The notes under the pieces: generated by a model
What the model was told of the DNA's origin: nothing
The model's database searches: none
The model's input: only the letters and a program-made list of their open reading frames with translations
Assembly (NCBI RefSeq): GCF_022750635.1
Contig: NZ_JAJKBG010000002.1
Span: forward strand, 372,001-436,000
DNA: 64,000 bases
Source of the DNA: Brevundimonas pishanensis
GTDB taxonomy: Bacteria; Pseudomonadota; Alphaproteobacteria; Caulobacterales; Caulobacteraceae
Reading direction: 5' to 3'
Translations under genes and position numbers: made by a program
Shown here: piece by piece, positions 29,219 to 39,095 of the stretch
Position numbering within the stretch: position 1 is the stretch's first letter
How the letters are laid out: the number at the start of each line of letters is the position of its first letter

Positions 29219-30106
29219 ATGAAACGTACCCTGCTTACCTTCACCGCAATCACCAGCATGCTGCTACCGCTGGCAACCCCGGTTGTGGCTACAGCGCAGG
29301 ACAGCGCTGTTCAGCGCCGTGTCGAACGCGCCCAGCGTCAGCTGGACCGCGACACCGCACGCGAGCAACGCTCGGAGCCGCGTCGCGAAGAGTCGCGTCG
29401 TCAGGAGCCTCGCCGCCAGGAACAACGCTCTCAGGAACAACGCCCGCAACCGCAGCGCAGTCCCGAAGCGCGTACTCCGGATCAGCGCAACAACTCGCGC
29501 CCGCAGTATCGCGCCGAGGACCGCAGCGGACAGCGCCCCGAATATCGCGGGCAGGACCGTCGTAACCAAAGCCCGGTCCAGCGTCGCGTAGAGGAAGCCC
29601 AGCGCCAACTGGATCGCGCCAACGGTGTCCGCCCCGATCAGCGCGATCGGGATCGTGATCGTGACAGGCGCAACGACACCCGTCGCTGGGACAGTAACAA
29701 CAACCGTCCGCAGGCCAACCGTCAGGACCGCCGCGACAACTATCGCGACTTCCAGCGCCGTTGGAATTCCGATCAATGGCGTCGTGACTTCAACCGCGAC
29801 CGCCGCTCGGACTGGTGGCGTAACGACAACCGCTTCCGTAGCTGGAGCGGTGTGCGCGTCGGCTTCTATTTCGCGCCCGGCTATGGCTACTACAGCGTCC
29901 CGCGTTCGTACTGGAACCGTCACTGGCAGATCGGCCAGTTCCTGCCGGACGTGTTCTGGCGCTATCAGGTGAACGATTATCGCACCTATGGCCTCGGCTA
30001 CCCGCCCCCGGGCACTCGCTGGGTTTACGTCGATAACTCGATCTATCTGATCGACGAATACGACGGCTACATCGTCGAGGTCATCCGCGACGCCTGGCGC
30101 TGGTAA
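29219..30106 (+). CDS. RcnB-like secreted protein with long Arg/Gln-rich region
   Basis: 295 residues from the ATG at 29219 (GAGG upstream; the longer frame lacks a signal peptide). After a signal peptide (LLTFTAITSMLLPLATPVVA) there is a 190-residue low-complexity Arg/Gln/Asp region containing two copies of an QRRVExAQRQLDR module. The C-terminal RcnB core (GYYSVPRSYWNRHWQIGQFL, YRTYGLGYPPPGTRWVYVDN) follows. Positively charged and disordered, it may bind envelope polyanions; this is inference. Confidence 0.85.
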   Translation: MKRTLLTFTAITSMLLPLATPVVATAQDSAVQRRVERAQRQLDRDTAREQRSEPRREESRRQEPRRQEQRSQEQRPQPQRSPEARTPDQRNNSRPQYRAEDRSGQRPEYRGQDRRNQSPVQRRVEEAQRQLDRANGVRPDQRDRDRDRDRRNDTRRWDSNNNRPQANRQDRRDNYRDFQRRWNSDQWRRDFNRDRRSDWWRNDNRFRSWSGVRVGFYFAPGYGYYSVPRSYWNRHWQIGQFLPDVFWRYQVNDYRTYGLGYPPPGTRWVYVDNSIYLIDEYDGYIVEVIRDAWRW

Positions 30107-30126
30107 ACTTCACGTAGAACATAAAG

Positions 30127-30161
30127 AAAGCCCCTGAAGCCTAAACTTCAGGGGCTTTTTT
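30127..30161 (+). terminator. Rho-independent terminator
   Basis: The stem AAAGCCCCTGAAG / CTTCAGGGGCTTT with loop CCTAAA and run of six T. It follows the second RcnB-like gene and lies between convergent transcripts. Confidence 0.93.
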
Positions 30162-30224
30162 GTACTCCACTGCCGCTCAAGTAGCGAATGACCGCGTCAT
30201 GAGCGTTAGCGGCAACCCGAGGGG

Positions 30225-30243
30225 TCGGGGGCGCGGCCCCCGA
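30225..30243. terminator. GC hairpin at gatB 3' end (weak terminator)
   Basis: TCGGGGGC-GCG-GCCCCCGA, perfect 8-bp stem 4 bases beyond the gatB stop on the minus strand. No T-run, so likely a Rho-assisted or processing hairpin. Confidence 0.5.
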
Positions 30244-30246
30244 GCA

Positions 30247-31740
30247 TTACAAACCGAGCTTTGCTTTGAGGATATCATTGACCGCAGCAGGGTTCGCCTT
30301 GCCGCCGGTAGCCTTCATGACCTGACCGACGAACCAACCGATAGCTTGCGGCTTCTCGGCGACAGCAGCGGCCTTGTCCGGGTTAGCGGCGATCAGGTCG
30401 TCAACGGCCTTCTCGATTGCGCCCGTGTCAGTCACCTGCTTCAGGCCGTGCTTCTCGACGACCTCTGCCGGAGAGCCTTCGCCCTTCCAGACGTGGTCGA
30501 ACACTTCCTTGGCGATCTTCGACGAGATGACGTTCGTTTCGATCAGCTCGACCAGTTCCGCAACGTGCGCTGCCGGAAGGGGGCTTTCGCTGAAGTCCTT
30601 ACCATCAGCGGCAAGACGCGCCGACAGTTCGTTCGTGACCCAGTTGGCAACCAACTTCGCGTCACGGCCCTTGGCGGCAGCTTCGAAATAGTCAGCCTTG
30701 GCCTGTTCCGAGATCAGGACGATGGCGTCGTATTGCGACAGACCGTACTGATCCATCAGGCGACGGCGCTTGTCGTCCGGCAGTTCCGGCAGGCTGGCCT
30801 TGATGCCATCAACCCACGACTGTTCCAGAACCAGCGGCAGTAGATCCGGATCCGGGAAGTAGCGGTAATCCTGCGCTTCTTCCTTGGAACGCATGGAGCG
30901 GGTCTCGCCCTTGGTCGGGTCGTACAGGCGGGTCTCCTGATCGACCTTGCCGCCGTCTTCCACGATCTCGATCTGACGACGAGCTTCGTAGTTGATGGCT
31001 TGCGAGATGAAGCGGAACGAGTTGACGTTCTTGATCTCGCAACGGGTGCCGAGGAAGCTGAAGTCGCCGGTTTCCATGAACTTGTCGTAGTTGCCGACCG
31101 GGCAAACCGACACGTTCACGTCCGCGCGCAGGTTGCCCTTCTCCATGTCACCGTCGCAGGTGCCGAGGTACATCAGGATAGTGCGGATCTTCTTCACATA
31201 GGCAACAGCCTGTTCAGGCGAGCGGATGTGAGGACGCGACACGATTTCCATGAGGGCGGTGCCCGCACGGTTCAGGTCGACATAGGAATCCGTCGGCGAC
31301 AGGTCGTGGATCAGCTTACCTGCGTCTTGTTCAAGGTGCAGACGCTCGATGCCGACGTTGAAGAAGGTGCCGTCTTCGGCCTCAACCTCGACGACGCCCT
31401 CACCCACGATCGGGTGATACAGCTGGCTGATCTGATAGCCGGTCGGAAGGTCCGGATAGAAGTAGTTCTTGCGGTCGAACTGCGACTTCAGATTGATCTG
31501 AGCGCGCAGGCCCAGACCCGATTTCACAGCCTGCTCGACGCAGAACTTGTTCAGGGTCGGCAGCATGCCCGGGAAACCGGCATCAACCAGCGAGACCTGC
31601 TCGTTCGGGCCAGCGCCGAAGCCGACGGCCGCGCCCGAGAACAGCTTGGCCTTCGAAGCGACCTGAGCGTGGATTTCCAAGCCCATGACGATTTCCCAAT
31701 CGCCGGTGCGGCCTTTGATTACAGTTGCGTTCGCGCTCAT
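30247..31740 (-). CDS. gatB: Asp/Glu-tRNA(Asn/Gln) amidotransferase subunit B
   Basis: 497 residues from the ATG at 31740. GatB_N ([55 protein letters not shown]) and C-terminal YqeY-like tail ([30 protein letters not shown]). It phosphorylates mischarged Glu/Asp on tRNA and binds the tRNA. It follows gatA by 2 bp in a gatC-gatA-gatB operon read leftward. Confidence 0.97.
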   Translation of the reverse strand: MSANATVIKGRTGDWEIVMGLEIHAQVASKAKLFSGAAVGFGAGPNEQVSLVDAGFPGMLPTLNKFCVEQAVKSGLGLRAQINLKSQFDRKNYFYPDLPTGYQISQLYHPIVGEGVVEVEAEDGTFFNVGIERLHLEQDAGKLIHDLSPTDSYVDLNRAGTALMEIVSRPHIRSPEQAVAYVKKIRTILMYLGTCDGDMEKGNLRADVNVSVCPVGNYDKFMETGDFSFLGTRCEIKNVNSFRFISQAINYEARRQIEIVEDGGKVDQETRLYDPTKGETRSMRSKEEAQDYRYFPDPDLLPLVLEQSWVDGIKASLPELPDDKRRRLMDQYGLSQYDAIVLISEQAKADYFEAAAKGRDAKLVANWVTNELSARLAADGKDFSESPLPAAHVAELVELIETNVISSKIAKEVFDHVWKGEGSPAEVVEKHGLKQVTDTGAIEKAVDDLIAANPDKAAAVAEKPQAIGWFVGQVMKATGGKANPAAVNDILKAKLGL

Positions 31741-31742
31741 GC

Positions 31743-33221
31743 TCACCACCACTTAGCCGGCTTGGAAACGAAGCCAGCGGAGTCTTCGATCGCGCCTGCG
31801 ACCTTAAAGACGGTATCTTCATCCAGAGCCTTACCGATGACCTGAAGGCCGAGCGGCAGACCGTTTGCGTCCAGACCGGCCGGAACCGAGATGCCCGGCA
31901 GACCTGCCAGGTTGGTGGTCACGGTGAAGACGTCGTTCAGATACATGGTCAGCGGGTCGATCTGCTTGTCGCCCAGCTTGAATGCAGCCGACGGGGTCGA
32001 CGGCGTCAGGATGGCGTCAACCTTGCCCCAGACGTTGTCGAAGTCCTCGGCGATACGACGACGAACCTTCAGGGCGCGCACGTAGTAGGCGTCATAGAAG
32101 CCAGCCGACAGAACGTAGGCACCGATGGTCAGGCGACGTTGAACTTCCTTGCCGAAGCCTTCAGCGCGCGATGCGGCGTACAGGTCGTCCAGCGACGAGA
32201 AGTCTTCGGCGCGGTGGCCGAAACGCATGCCGTCATAGCGTGCGAGGTTCGACGAAGCTTCGGCCGGAGCGACGATGTAATAGGTCGGCAGAGCGTATTT
32301 GGTGTGCGGCAGGCTGATCTCTACGATCTCGCAGCCCGCAGCCTTGAGCCACTCGACGCCTTGCGCCCAGAGGTTCTTGATCTCTTCCGGCATGCCGTCG
32401 ACGACGTATTCCGCCGGAACGCCGATGCGCAGGCCCTTGACCGACTGACCGACCGACTGGGTCCAGTCAGGGGTCGGAACGTCAAGGCTGGTCGAGTCCT
32501 TGGTGTCGAACGAGCACATGGAGTTCAGCAGCAGGGCCGAGTCCTTGACCGTCTTGGTGATCGGGCCAGCTTGGTCGAGCGACGAAGCGAAGGCGACCAT
32601 GCCGAAGCGGCTGGCGCGACCATAGGTCGGCTTAATGCCAACAGTGCCGGTGAAGGCCGCCGGTTGGCGGATCGAGCCGCCAGTGTCCGATGCAGTCGCC
32701 GCAAGGCAAAGGTCAGCAGCAACAGCCGAAGCCGAACCACCCGACGAACCACCCGGCGTCAGAGCCGCGTCGTCGTTCTTGGCTTTCCACGGGTTCACAA
32801 CCGGCCCGAAGGCCGAGGTCTCGTTGGCCGAGCCCATGGCGAACTCGTCCATGTTCAGCTTGCCGAGCATGACCGCGCCGTCGCGCCACAGGTTGGCGGT
32901 GACGGTCGATTCATACGGCGGAACAAAGCCGCGCAGCATGTTCGAGCCAGCAGCCGTTTGCACACCCTCAGTGCAGAACAGGTCCTTGATGCCCAGCGGT
33001 GCGCCTTCCAGAGCACCACCCTCGCCCTTGGCGATACGGGCGTCGGACGCGCGTGCCTGCTCCAGAGCCTTTTCGCCCGTCACTTCGACATAGGCGTTCA
33101 GCTTGGGGTTCGAGGCTTCGATCTGCGTCAGGAAGGATTTGGTGATTTCTTCCGACGAGAATTGCTTGGACTTGAGGCCTTCAACGGCATCGGCAAGCGT
33201 CAGTTTAGTCAGGTCGCTCAT
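31743..33221 (-). CDS. gatA: Asp/Glu-tRNA(Asn/Gln) amidotransferase subunit A
   Basis: 492 residues starting at [15 protein letters not shown]. The amidase signature holds the Ser-cisSer-Lys triad region ([56 protein letters not shown]). It hydrolyses glutamine and supplies ammonia to GatB. It begins 4 bp after gatC. The frame ahead of this Met lies over gatC and is not used. Confidence 0.97.
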   Translation of the reverse strand: MSDLTKLTLADAVEGLKSKQFSSEEITKSFLTQIEASNPKLNAYVEVTGEKALEQARASDARIAKGEGGALEGAPLGIKDLFCTEGVQTAAGSNMLRGFVPPYESTVTANLWRDGAVMLGKLNMDEFAMGSANETSAFGPVVNPWKAKNDDAALTPGGSSGGSASAVAADLCLAATASDTGGSIRQPAAFTGTVGIKPTYGRASRFGMVAFASSLDQAGPITKTVKDSALLLNSMCSFDTKDSTSLDVPTPDWTQSVGQSVKGLRIGVPAEYVVDGMPEEIKNLWAQGVEWLKAAGCEIVEISLPHTKYALPTYYIVAPAEASSNLARYDGMRFGHRAEDFSSLDDLYAASRAEGFGKEVQRRLTIGAYVLSAGFYDAYYVRALKVRRRIAEDFDNVWGKVDAILTPSTPSAAFKLGDKQIDPLTMYLNDVFTVTTNLAGLPGISVPAGLDANGLPLGLQVIGKALDEDTVFKVAGAIEDSAGFVSKPAKWW

Positions 33222-33225
33222 ACTC

Positions 33226-33513
33226 TTACTCCACGACCTTCGGCACGACAAAGAAGCCGTCCGTCGCCTTGGGCGCGTTCGACAGGACGTCGGCAACCTT
33301 GTCACCGTCCGTCACTTCATCTTCACGCAGACGCAGGGTCTGGGCCACATTCGAGGTCATCGGCTCGACACCGTCTACGTCCACCTCGTTCAGCTGCTCG
33401 ATCCAATTCAGGATGCCGTTCAGCTCCTGGGCCAGCGGCTCCAGTCGTTCCTCGGGGGTCTTGATACGGGCGAGGTGGGCAACCCGCCTCACCGTCGCGG
33501 CGTCGATAGCCAT
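33226..33513 (-). CDS. gatC: Asp/Glu-tRNA(Asn/Gln) amidotransferase subunit C
   Basis: 95 residues, the normal GatC size, starting [20 protein letters not shown]. Conserved [20 protein letters not shown] and [19 protein letters not shown]. GatC wraps around GatA/GatB to stabilise the complex. First gene of gatCAB; promoter lies in the 170-bp gap to the divergent gene at 33684. Confidence 0.96.
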   Translation of the reverse strand: MAIDAATVRRVAHLARIKTPEERLEPLAQELNGILNWIEQLNEVDVDGVEPMTSNVAQTLRLREDEVTDGDKVADVLSNAPKATDGFFVVPKVVE

Positions 33514-33683
33514 GAAAGTCTCCGAAATTCCGGTAGCGCGACGATAGGGAGTCGAAGCGCCTACATTGAATATGTGGGTTACCGCCCTGCTGCCGCTTCG
33601 ACAAGCGGTTCCCACGAAAAGCGCCCCTTAGAGGCTCTCAATCTTGCATCCTTCAGGAGCCAGAGGCGTTAGCGTCGATCAGC

Positions 33684-34085
33684 ATGCGCAAATACGACCG
33701 TAGCAGAACCGCCATCATTCTAAGTGGCATTGGCGCGATCCTGCTGATGGTGTCGCTATATCTCGTCTTTCGGGCGAACCTGCCTCGACTAATCGCCGTC
33801 ATTCCCTTGGTCATCACGTGCTTGTCGCTGACCGCCTATTATCGCTTCGACGATTTCCTGTTGAAGCCTGCGGACGACGACCCCGCATCAACTCGCCGCG
33901 CCATCACCCTGTCCAACACTAGCGCCATCGGCGCACTGGCGTTCGGATGGATCAGCCGATGGGTCTATTCGGGCGATTTGATACTGATTTGGGCATTGGA
34001 TGTCGCGGGTTTGCTGGTCCTGATTTCAGCTATGGTCCGGATGATCAGGCTACGTCTCGAACGTCTTCAACGACGATCCGGCTGA
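33684..34085 (+). CDS. Four-helix membrane protein of unknown function
   Basis: 133 residues with four hydrophobic helices (about 10-28, 33-52, 78-95, 98-115: AIILSGIGAILLMVSLYLV, LIAVIPLVITCLSLTAYY, TSAIGALAFGWISRWVYS, LILIWALDVAGLLVLIS) and a basic C terminus (RLRLERLQRRSG). Divergent from gatC. Not recognised. Confidence 0.7.
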   Translation: MRKYDRSRTAIILSGIGAILLMVSLYLVFRANLPRLIAVIPLVITCLSLTAYYRFDDFLLKPADDDPASTRRAITLSNTSAIGALAFGWISRWVYSGDLILIWALDVAGLLVLISAMVRMIRLRLERLQRRSG

Positions 34086-34131
34086 TTATCGGGCAATGGC
34101 AATTGCAGCGTCACCAGGGTAAGGGATCGCC

Positions 34132-34611
34132 GTGCCTGTATATGACCTAAAAGACCTACCCGCCGCCTGCCCTCCGAACACCCCGTGGATCGGACTGGAC
34201 CTTGGCGAGAAAACCATCGGCGTCGCCGTTTCCGACGGCAGCCGCATGATTGCCAGCCCCCTCAAGCTGATCCGCAAAAGCAAGTTCACGTTGGAAGCCG
34301 AAGAACTGTTCAAACTGATGGCGGGCCGTGACGTGTCGGCGCTTGTCATCGGCTTGCCGCTCAACATGGACGGCACTGAGGGCCCTCGGGCCCAGTCGTG
34401 CCGTGCCTTTGCTCGAAACCTGGAACGCCTGCGCCCTGTCAACGTCGCGTTTCAGGACGAACGCCTGTCCACCGCGGGCGTAGAGCGCTTCCTGATCGAA
34501 GAGTTGGACCTGAACCGCAAGCGTCGCGCGGAAGTCGTGGACCGCACCGCGGCGTCGTGGATCCTTCAGGGGGCGCTTGATCAAATCCGTATTTCCAACG
34601 GCCAAATCTGA
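34132..34611 (+). CDS. ruvX: Holliday junction resolvase-like YqgF/RuvX
   Basis: 159 residues from a GTG start. RNase H-fold motifs WIGLDLGEKTIGVAVSDGSR (first catalytic Asp), VIGLPLNMDGTEGPRAQSCR and FQDERLSTAGVERFLI, then a C-terminal VDRTAASWILQGALDQ. It processes pre-16S rRNA 5' ends and may resolve junctions. Just upstream of pyrB with 91 bp between. Confidence 0.93.
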   Translation: MPVYDLKDLPAACPPNTPWIGLDLGEKTIGVAVSDGSRMIASPLKLIRKSKFTLEAEELFKLMAGRDVSALVIGLPLNMDGTEGPRAQSCRAFARNLERLRPVNVAFQDERLSTAGVERFLIEELDLNRKRRAEVVDRTAASWILQGALDQIRISNGQI

Positions 34612-34702
34612 GACATTCGGAAACCGGAAGTGACGCCATCCACCGATAGGATGGCGTCCGCCTATTCCCTCGGCCGCGAGTCACGCCTATAGCGGCTACT
34701 CG

Positions 34703-35683
34703 ATGACCCAAGCCGCACTAGTCACCGAAATCATTCAGGAGCGGCTGACGCCGTTCCCTAAGGACCACTTCCTCGCCGCAGCGGACCTGAACCCGCCCGC
34801 CGCCATGGCTTTGCTCGATCTGGCCGACGCCTTCGTCGACTTCAATCGCCAAAGCGCCAAGGGCGTCGATGTGATGCGCGGCCAGACGGTCGTGAACCTG
34901 TTCTTCGAGAACTCGACCCGCACCAGTTCCTCGTTCGAGATCGCCGCAAAGCGTCTGGGTGCGGATGTTGTGACCATGCCTGTCGCCTCTTCCTCGGTGA
35001 AGAAGGGCGAGACCCTGATCGACACCGCCGTCACGCTGAACGCGATGAAGCCGGAAATCCTTGTGGTGCGCCACTCAGCCTCGGGCGCGGTGGACTTACT
35101 CTCGCAGAAGGTCGGCTGTGCAGTTGTGAACGCCGGTGATGGGCGTCACGAACACCCGACCCAAGCCCTGCTCGACCTGCTGACCCTGCGCCGCACCTTT
35201 GGCGATGTGGGCGGCCTGACGGTGGCCATCTGTGGCGACGTGACCCACAGCCGCGTGGCTCGCTCCAACATCGCCCTGTTGCAGATGATGGGTGCCCGCG
35301 TGCGCCTTGTCGGTCCGCCGACCCTGATCCCCAGCGTCGCCCAGCGCTGGAATGTCGAGATTTGCCATGACATGAAGGAAGGGCTGCAAGGCGTTGATGT
35401 TGTTATGATGCTTCGCCTTCAGCTGGAACGCATGGCTGGCGCGCTCATTCCGTCAACCCGCGAGTATTTCCGCTTCTGGGGGCTGGACCGCGAGAAGCTG
35501 GCCTATGCCAATCCCAACGCCAAGGTCATGCACCCCGGCCCGATGAACCGCGGCGTCGAAATCGACTCCGACGTGGCAGACGACCTGTCCGTCTCGCTCA
35601 TTCAGGATCAGGTCGAGATGGGCGTCGCTGCCCGAATGGCCGTTCTGGCCGCCCTCGCCCACCGCCGCGCGGTAGGCAACTAA
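34703..35683 (+). CDS. pyrB: Aspartate carbamoyltransferase catalytic chain
   Basis: 326 residues. Carbamoyl-phosphate loop [39 protein letters not shown] (80s loop), [39 protein letters not shown] and C-terminal [20 protein letters not shown]. It catalyses the first committed step of pyrimidine synthesis. The next gene begins immediately after its stop; no regulatory chain (pyrI) is present. Confidence 0.97.
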   Translation: MTQAALVTEIIQERLTPFPKDHFLAAADLNPPAAMALLDLADAFVDFNRQSAKGVDVMRGQTVVNLFFENSTRTSSSFEIAAKRLGADVVTMPVASSSVKKGETLIDTAVTLNAMKPEILVVRHSASGAVDLLSQKVGCAVVNAGDGRHEHPTQALLDLLTLRRTFGDVGGLTVAICGDVTHSRVARSNIALLQMMGARVRLVGPPTLIPSVAQRWNVEICHDMKEGLQGVDVVMMLRLQLERMAGALIPSTREYFRFWGLDREKLAYANPNAKVMHPGPMNRGVEIDSDVADDLSVSLIQDQVEMGVAARMAVLAALAHRRAVGN

Positions 35684-36988
35684 ATGAACTCGGCTATGAC
35701 CAAGACCGCCATTATCAATGCCCGACTGATCGACCCTGCGACCGACTATGACGGTCAGGGTGCGGTCGTGATCGAGAACGGCAAAATCAAACAGGTCGTG
35801 CACGGCCACGGCGCTGTCGATATCGATGGTGCAAACGTCATCGACGCCATGGGCCGCATCCTTGCACCGGGTCTGATCGACATTCGCGTGAAGACGGGCG
35901 AGCCAGGCAATGAGCCCAAGGAAACTCTGAAGTCGGCAGCCCTGTCGGCAGCGGCGGGCGGCGTCACCACCATCGTCATCCAGCCCGATACTGATCCGGC
36001 CGTCGACGATCCGGCCATGATCGACCACATTCAGCGTCGCGGCGCGGCTTTGGAATTGGTGCACGTCCGCGCTGCCGGTGCCGCCACCCAAGGGCGCAAG
36101 GGCGAGCGCATGGCCGAAATCGGCCTGATGGACGAAGCCGGCGCATTGTATTTCACGGACGTCGACAATGTGATCCTGAACTCGCGCACGCTTCAGCGGG
36201 TGATGAGCTATGCGGCTTCGTTCAACGCCCTGATCGCGTGCCGCCCGACCGAGCCTTGGCTGTCGGAAGGCACGGTCGCCACCGCCGGCGAGTTGTCGAC
36301 CCGTCTGGGCCTGTCTGCCCAGCCTGCCATCGCAGAACGCATCCAATTGGAGCGCGATCTGGCTCTGGTCGAGCAAACGGGTGCCCGCTTCCTCGTGGAC
36401 CAGATTTCGACCGACAGCGCGCTTGAGGTCCTGACCCGCGCCCGCAAGCGCGGGTTGGACGTCGCCGCTTCGGTGTCGATCAACCACCTGTGCTTCAACG
36501 AGATCGACATCGGCGATTACCGCACTTTCTATCGCCTCGATCCGCCGCTGCGCACCGAGGAAGACCGTCAGGCCATGATCGAAGCCGTCCGTGACGGTCT
36601 GATCGACGTGATCACCTCGGCCCATTGCCCTGAACCCGCCGAAAACAAGCGCCGCCCGTTTGCCGAAGCTGAACCGGGTGCCGTTGGTCTTGAGACCCTG
36701 CTGGCGGCGGCGATCACCAATCTGCACCACGAAAACGGCATCGAACTGATCGACGTCCTTCGCCCGCTGACCCACGGTCCGGCCAGCCTGTTGGGCCTTG
36801 AGAGCGGTACGATTGCCGAGGGTGCCCCCGCCGATCTGGTGCTTTTCGATGCAGGCGCTCCCATCGTCGTGGATGCCGCCACACTCAAGTCCAAATCCAA
36901 GAACTCGCCGTTTGATGGGCGCCGTCTGCAAGGCAAGGTCTTGCTCACCCTCGTCGAGGGCCGCATCGTCCACGATCAACGCCAATAG
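35684..36988 (+). CDS. Dihydroorotase-like PyrC' (probably non-catalytic, ATCase partner)
   Basis: 434 residues of the multifunctional-complex dihydroorotase family, adjacent to pyrB (alternative start 35696). The zinc HxH motif is replaced: active enzymes have PGLIDxHVH, here Arg68-Val-Lys70 (ILAPGLIDIRVKTGEPG). The later His in the typical CHAED region is also absent (LIACRPTEPWLSEG), while INHLCFNEIDIG and ITSAHCPEPAENKRRPFAEA keep family shape. In Pseudomonas an inactive pyrC' (pyrX) is needed to assemble ATCase with pyrB; the same role is likely here, with a true dihydroorotase elsewhere in the genome. Confidence 0.9.
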   Translation: MNSAMTKTAIINARLIDPATDYDGQGAVVIENGKIKQVVHGHGAVDIDGANVIDAMGRILAPGLIDIRVKTGEPGNEPKETLKSAALSAAAGGVTTIVIQPDTDPAVDDPAMIDHIQRRGAALELVHVRAAGAATQGRKGERMAEIGLMDEAGALYFTDVDNVILNSRTLQRVMSYAASFNALIACRPTEPWLSEGTVATAGELSTRLGLSAQPAIAERIQLERDLALVEQTGARFLVDQISTDSALEVLTRARKRGLDVAASVSINHLCFNEIDIGDYRTFYRLDPPLRTEEDRQAMIEAVRDGLIDVITSAHCPEPAENKRRPFAEAEPGAVGLETLLAAAITNLHHENGIELIDVLRPLTHGPASLLGLESGTIAEGAPADLVLFDAGAPIVVDAATLKSKSKNSPFDGRRLQGKVLLTLVEGRIVHDQRQ

Positions 36989-37000
36989 GAGCGAATCAAA

Positions 37001-37651
37001 GTGCAGGATCTCGCGGCCCCCGCCGCAGCGACACTCGGACTGGTCACACTGGCCGGATATCTTCTTGGCTCCATCCCGTTCGGGGTGTTGCTGACCCGCG
37101 CCTTCGGGGCTGGTGATGTCCGCAAGATCGGCTCGGGCAATATCGGTGCAACGAACGTTCTGCGCACCGGTCGCAAGGATCTGGCGATCGCTACCCTGTT
37201 ACTGGACGCGGGCAAGGGCGCGGTTGCGCTACTGCTGGCCCGTCACCTGACCGGAAGCGATCTGGCCGCAGCCCTTGCCGGCGGTGCCGCCTTCCTCGGC
37301 CACCTGTATCCGGTGTGGCTCAAGTTCAAGGGCGGCAAAGGCGTCGCTACCTTCTACGGCCTGATGCTGGCCGCCACTTGGCAGCTGGGTCTGGCCGCCG
37401 CTGCGATCTGGATTTTGTGCGCGGTGCTGTTCCGCATCTCCTCGCTGGCTGCTCTGATTTCAGCTGCGATCACGCCGCTGCTGGCGTTGTCGCTGCTCAA
37501 AGTCGGCGTTGATGTGCCCAAGCCCATCTTCCTGCTGTCGATCTTCTCGGCCGTACTGATCTGGTTCCGCCACCACGAGAACATCGCCCGTCTCGCCAAG
37601 GGACAGGAACCGCGCATCGGCGCGAAAAAGTCCGGAGCTGAAAAAGCATGA
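37001..37651 (+). CDS. plsY: Glycerol-3-phosphate acyltransferase PlsY
   Basis: 216 residues from a GTG start at 37001. Motifs [20 protein letters not shown] then [20 protein letters not shown] and [20 protein letters not shown] are the three PlsY active-site motifs; at least four membrane helices. It transfers acyl from acyl-phosphate to glycerol-3-phosphate, the first step of phospholipid synthesis. Overlaps dprA by 4 bp. Confidence 0.96.
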   Translation: MQDLAAPAAATLGLVTLAGYLLGSIPFGVLLTRAFGAGDVRKIGSGNIGATNVLRTGRKDLAIATLLLDAGKGAVALLLARHLTGSDLAAALAGGAAFLGHLYPVWLKFKGGKGVATFYGLMLAATWQLGLAAAAIWILCAVLFRISSLAALISAAITPLLALSLLKVGVDVPKPIFLLSIFSAVLIWFRHHENIARLAKGQEPRIGAKKSGAEKA

Positions 37652-38736
37652 CGGGCCTGCCGGAGGCCGAGCGCATTGCCCGCCTCCGGCTGGCGCGGAC
37701 CGACAAAATCGGTCCCGTCACCTTTTCCCAACTTCTCCAGCGATTTGGCTCAGGCCTCGAAGCTATCGATCGTCTACCCGAACTGGTCCGCCGGACGGGG
37801 CGTGCGGCCTATCGCGTGCCCACTGTCGACGAGGTGACGCCGGAACTGGAACGGGGCGAAACCTATGGCGCGACGCTTTTGGTTCTCGGAGACGTCGCCT
37901 ATCCGGCTCGCCTTGCTGCCATTGATCCGCCTCCGCCCGTTCTGTGGGCCAAGGGCAAGGTCGATTTGCTGAGCAGCGAAGCCGTCGCCATTGTCGGCGC
38001 TCGGATCGCATCAGCGGGGGCCATCCGGTTTGCCCGTAGTCTCGCGCAGGACCTCGGCCAACACAGCTATACAGTCGTCTCCGGCCTCGCACGGGGCATC
38101 GACACTGCTGCGCACATCGGCTCGGTCGAAAGCGGTACGGTCGCGGTGCTCGGCGGCGGGATCGATGACATCTACCCGCCGGAAAATGCCGAACTCCACG
38201 CACGCATCGGCACCGAAGGCTGCATCCTGTCTGAAAACCCTATGGGTGCCCGCGCTCAGGCCCGCGATTTCCCCCGCCGCAACCGTATCATCTCGGGTCT
38301 GACCCGTGGCGTCGTCGTGGTCGAAGCCGAGCTCAAGTCCGGCTCTCTAATCACCGCGCGGCTGGCCGCCGAACAAGGGCGCGATGTGTTCGCCGTTCCG
38401 GGGTCGCCGCTTGATCCGCGCACACGCGGAACCAACGACCTGCTACGCCAAGGTGCCATCTTGTGCGAAGGGATCGAGGACATCGAACGCGCCTTCACGA
38501 CCCTGCGCACCCTGTTCGAGCCCCCGGCATACCAGTCCTTTGAACCGGCCAATGAGGACTGCACACCAGATTTGCTCGATCAGGTCGCCGCCCTGCTCTC
38601 GCCCGTTCCCACACCTAGCGACGAGATCGCGCGCGCCTTGAACATCAGCGCCTCGGTCGCTGCGGGTGCATTGCTCGAACTCAGTCTGGCAGATCGAGCC
38701 TCTCTGCTACCGGGCGGTTTGGTCGCCAGCGCCTAG
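37648..38736 (+). CDS. dprA: DNA processing protein DprA (Smf)
   Basis: 362 residues. SAM-like N domain, Rossmann DprA core ([80 protein letters not shown]) and a C-terminal winged helix (about 290-355). DprA loads RecA on incoming single-stranded DNA in transformation. It overlaps plsY by 4 bp. Confidence 0.95.
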   Translation: MTGLPEAERIARLRLARTDKIGPVTFSQLLQRFGSGLEAIDRLPELVRRTGRAAYRVPTVDEVTPELERGETYGATLLVLGDVAYPARLAAIDPPPPVLWAKGKVDLLSSEAVAIVGARIASAGAIRFARSLAQDLGQHSYTVVSGLARGIDTAAHIGSVESGTVAVLGGGIDDIYPPENAELHARIGTEGCILSENPMGARAQARDFPRRNRIISGLTRGVVVVEAELKSGSLITARLAAEQGRDVFAVPGSPLDPRTRGTNDLLRQGAILCEGIEDIERAFTTLRTLFEPPAYQSFEPANEDCTPDLLDQVAALLSPVPTPSDEIARALNISASVAAGALLELSLADRASLLPGGLVASA

Positions 38737-38737
38737 C

Positions 38738-38941
38738 TCAGGTCTGATGGCTGCGCGCGACGTCGGCAGCAACCTCCAACAGACAGGCCAGTTTCTCGTC
38801 TCCCTGCGCCCGTGCCATGACAGCCAACTCCTCCGTCATGTCCCCGACGTACTCGCGCATTTGCGAAACGCCATAAGGCAGCGCACCCGCTGCACTCGTT
38901 AAAGCACCGCCATCAGGGGACCTTCGACGTAAATTCGGCAT
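38738..38941 (-). CDS. Small conserved-looking protein of unknown function
   Basis: 67 residues from the ATG at 38941 with GGAG 8 bases upstream. Core SQMREYVGDMTEELAVMARA and GDEKLACLLEVAADVARSH resembles a family of short helical alphaproteobacterial proteins with YVxxMxxELAxMA-LA-LLxxA pattern, often near DNA or signalling genes. Convergent with dprA (1 bp between stops) and divergent from topA. Confidence 0.65.
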   Translation of the reverse strand: MPNLRRRSPDGGALTSAAGALPYGVSQMREYVGDMTEELAVMARAQGDEKLACLLEVAADVARSHQT

Positions 38942-39095
38942 CGACCAACTCCACAACCCCAGCTTCACCGTTGGTATAATCTAAGGTTGTAAAAAATTGC
39001 AATACACACGTGTTAATAGAGCGCCAAATCATGGCGCATTGACATATTGGCCGGTCACCACCACGTTCGCGCCCCGTTTTCCCGAATAGAGCGCC

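Noticed and set aside
35453-36985. 510-aa minus-strand frame over pyrB/pyrC'
   Set aside because: Shadow frame; the plus-strand genes carry conserved motifs throughout.
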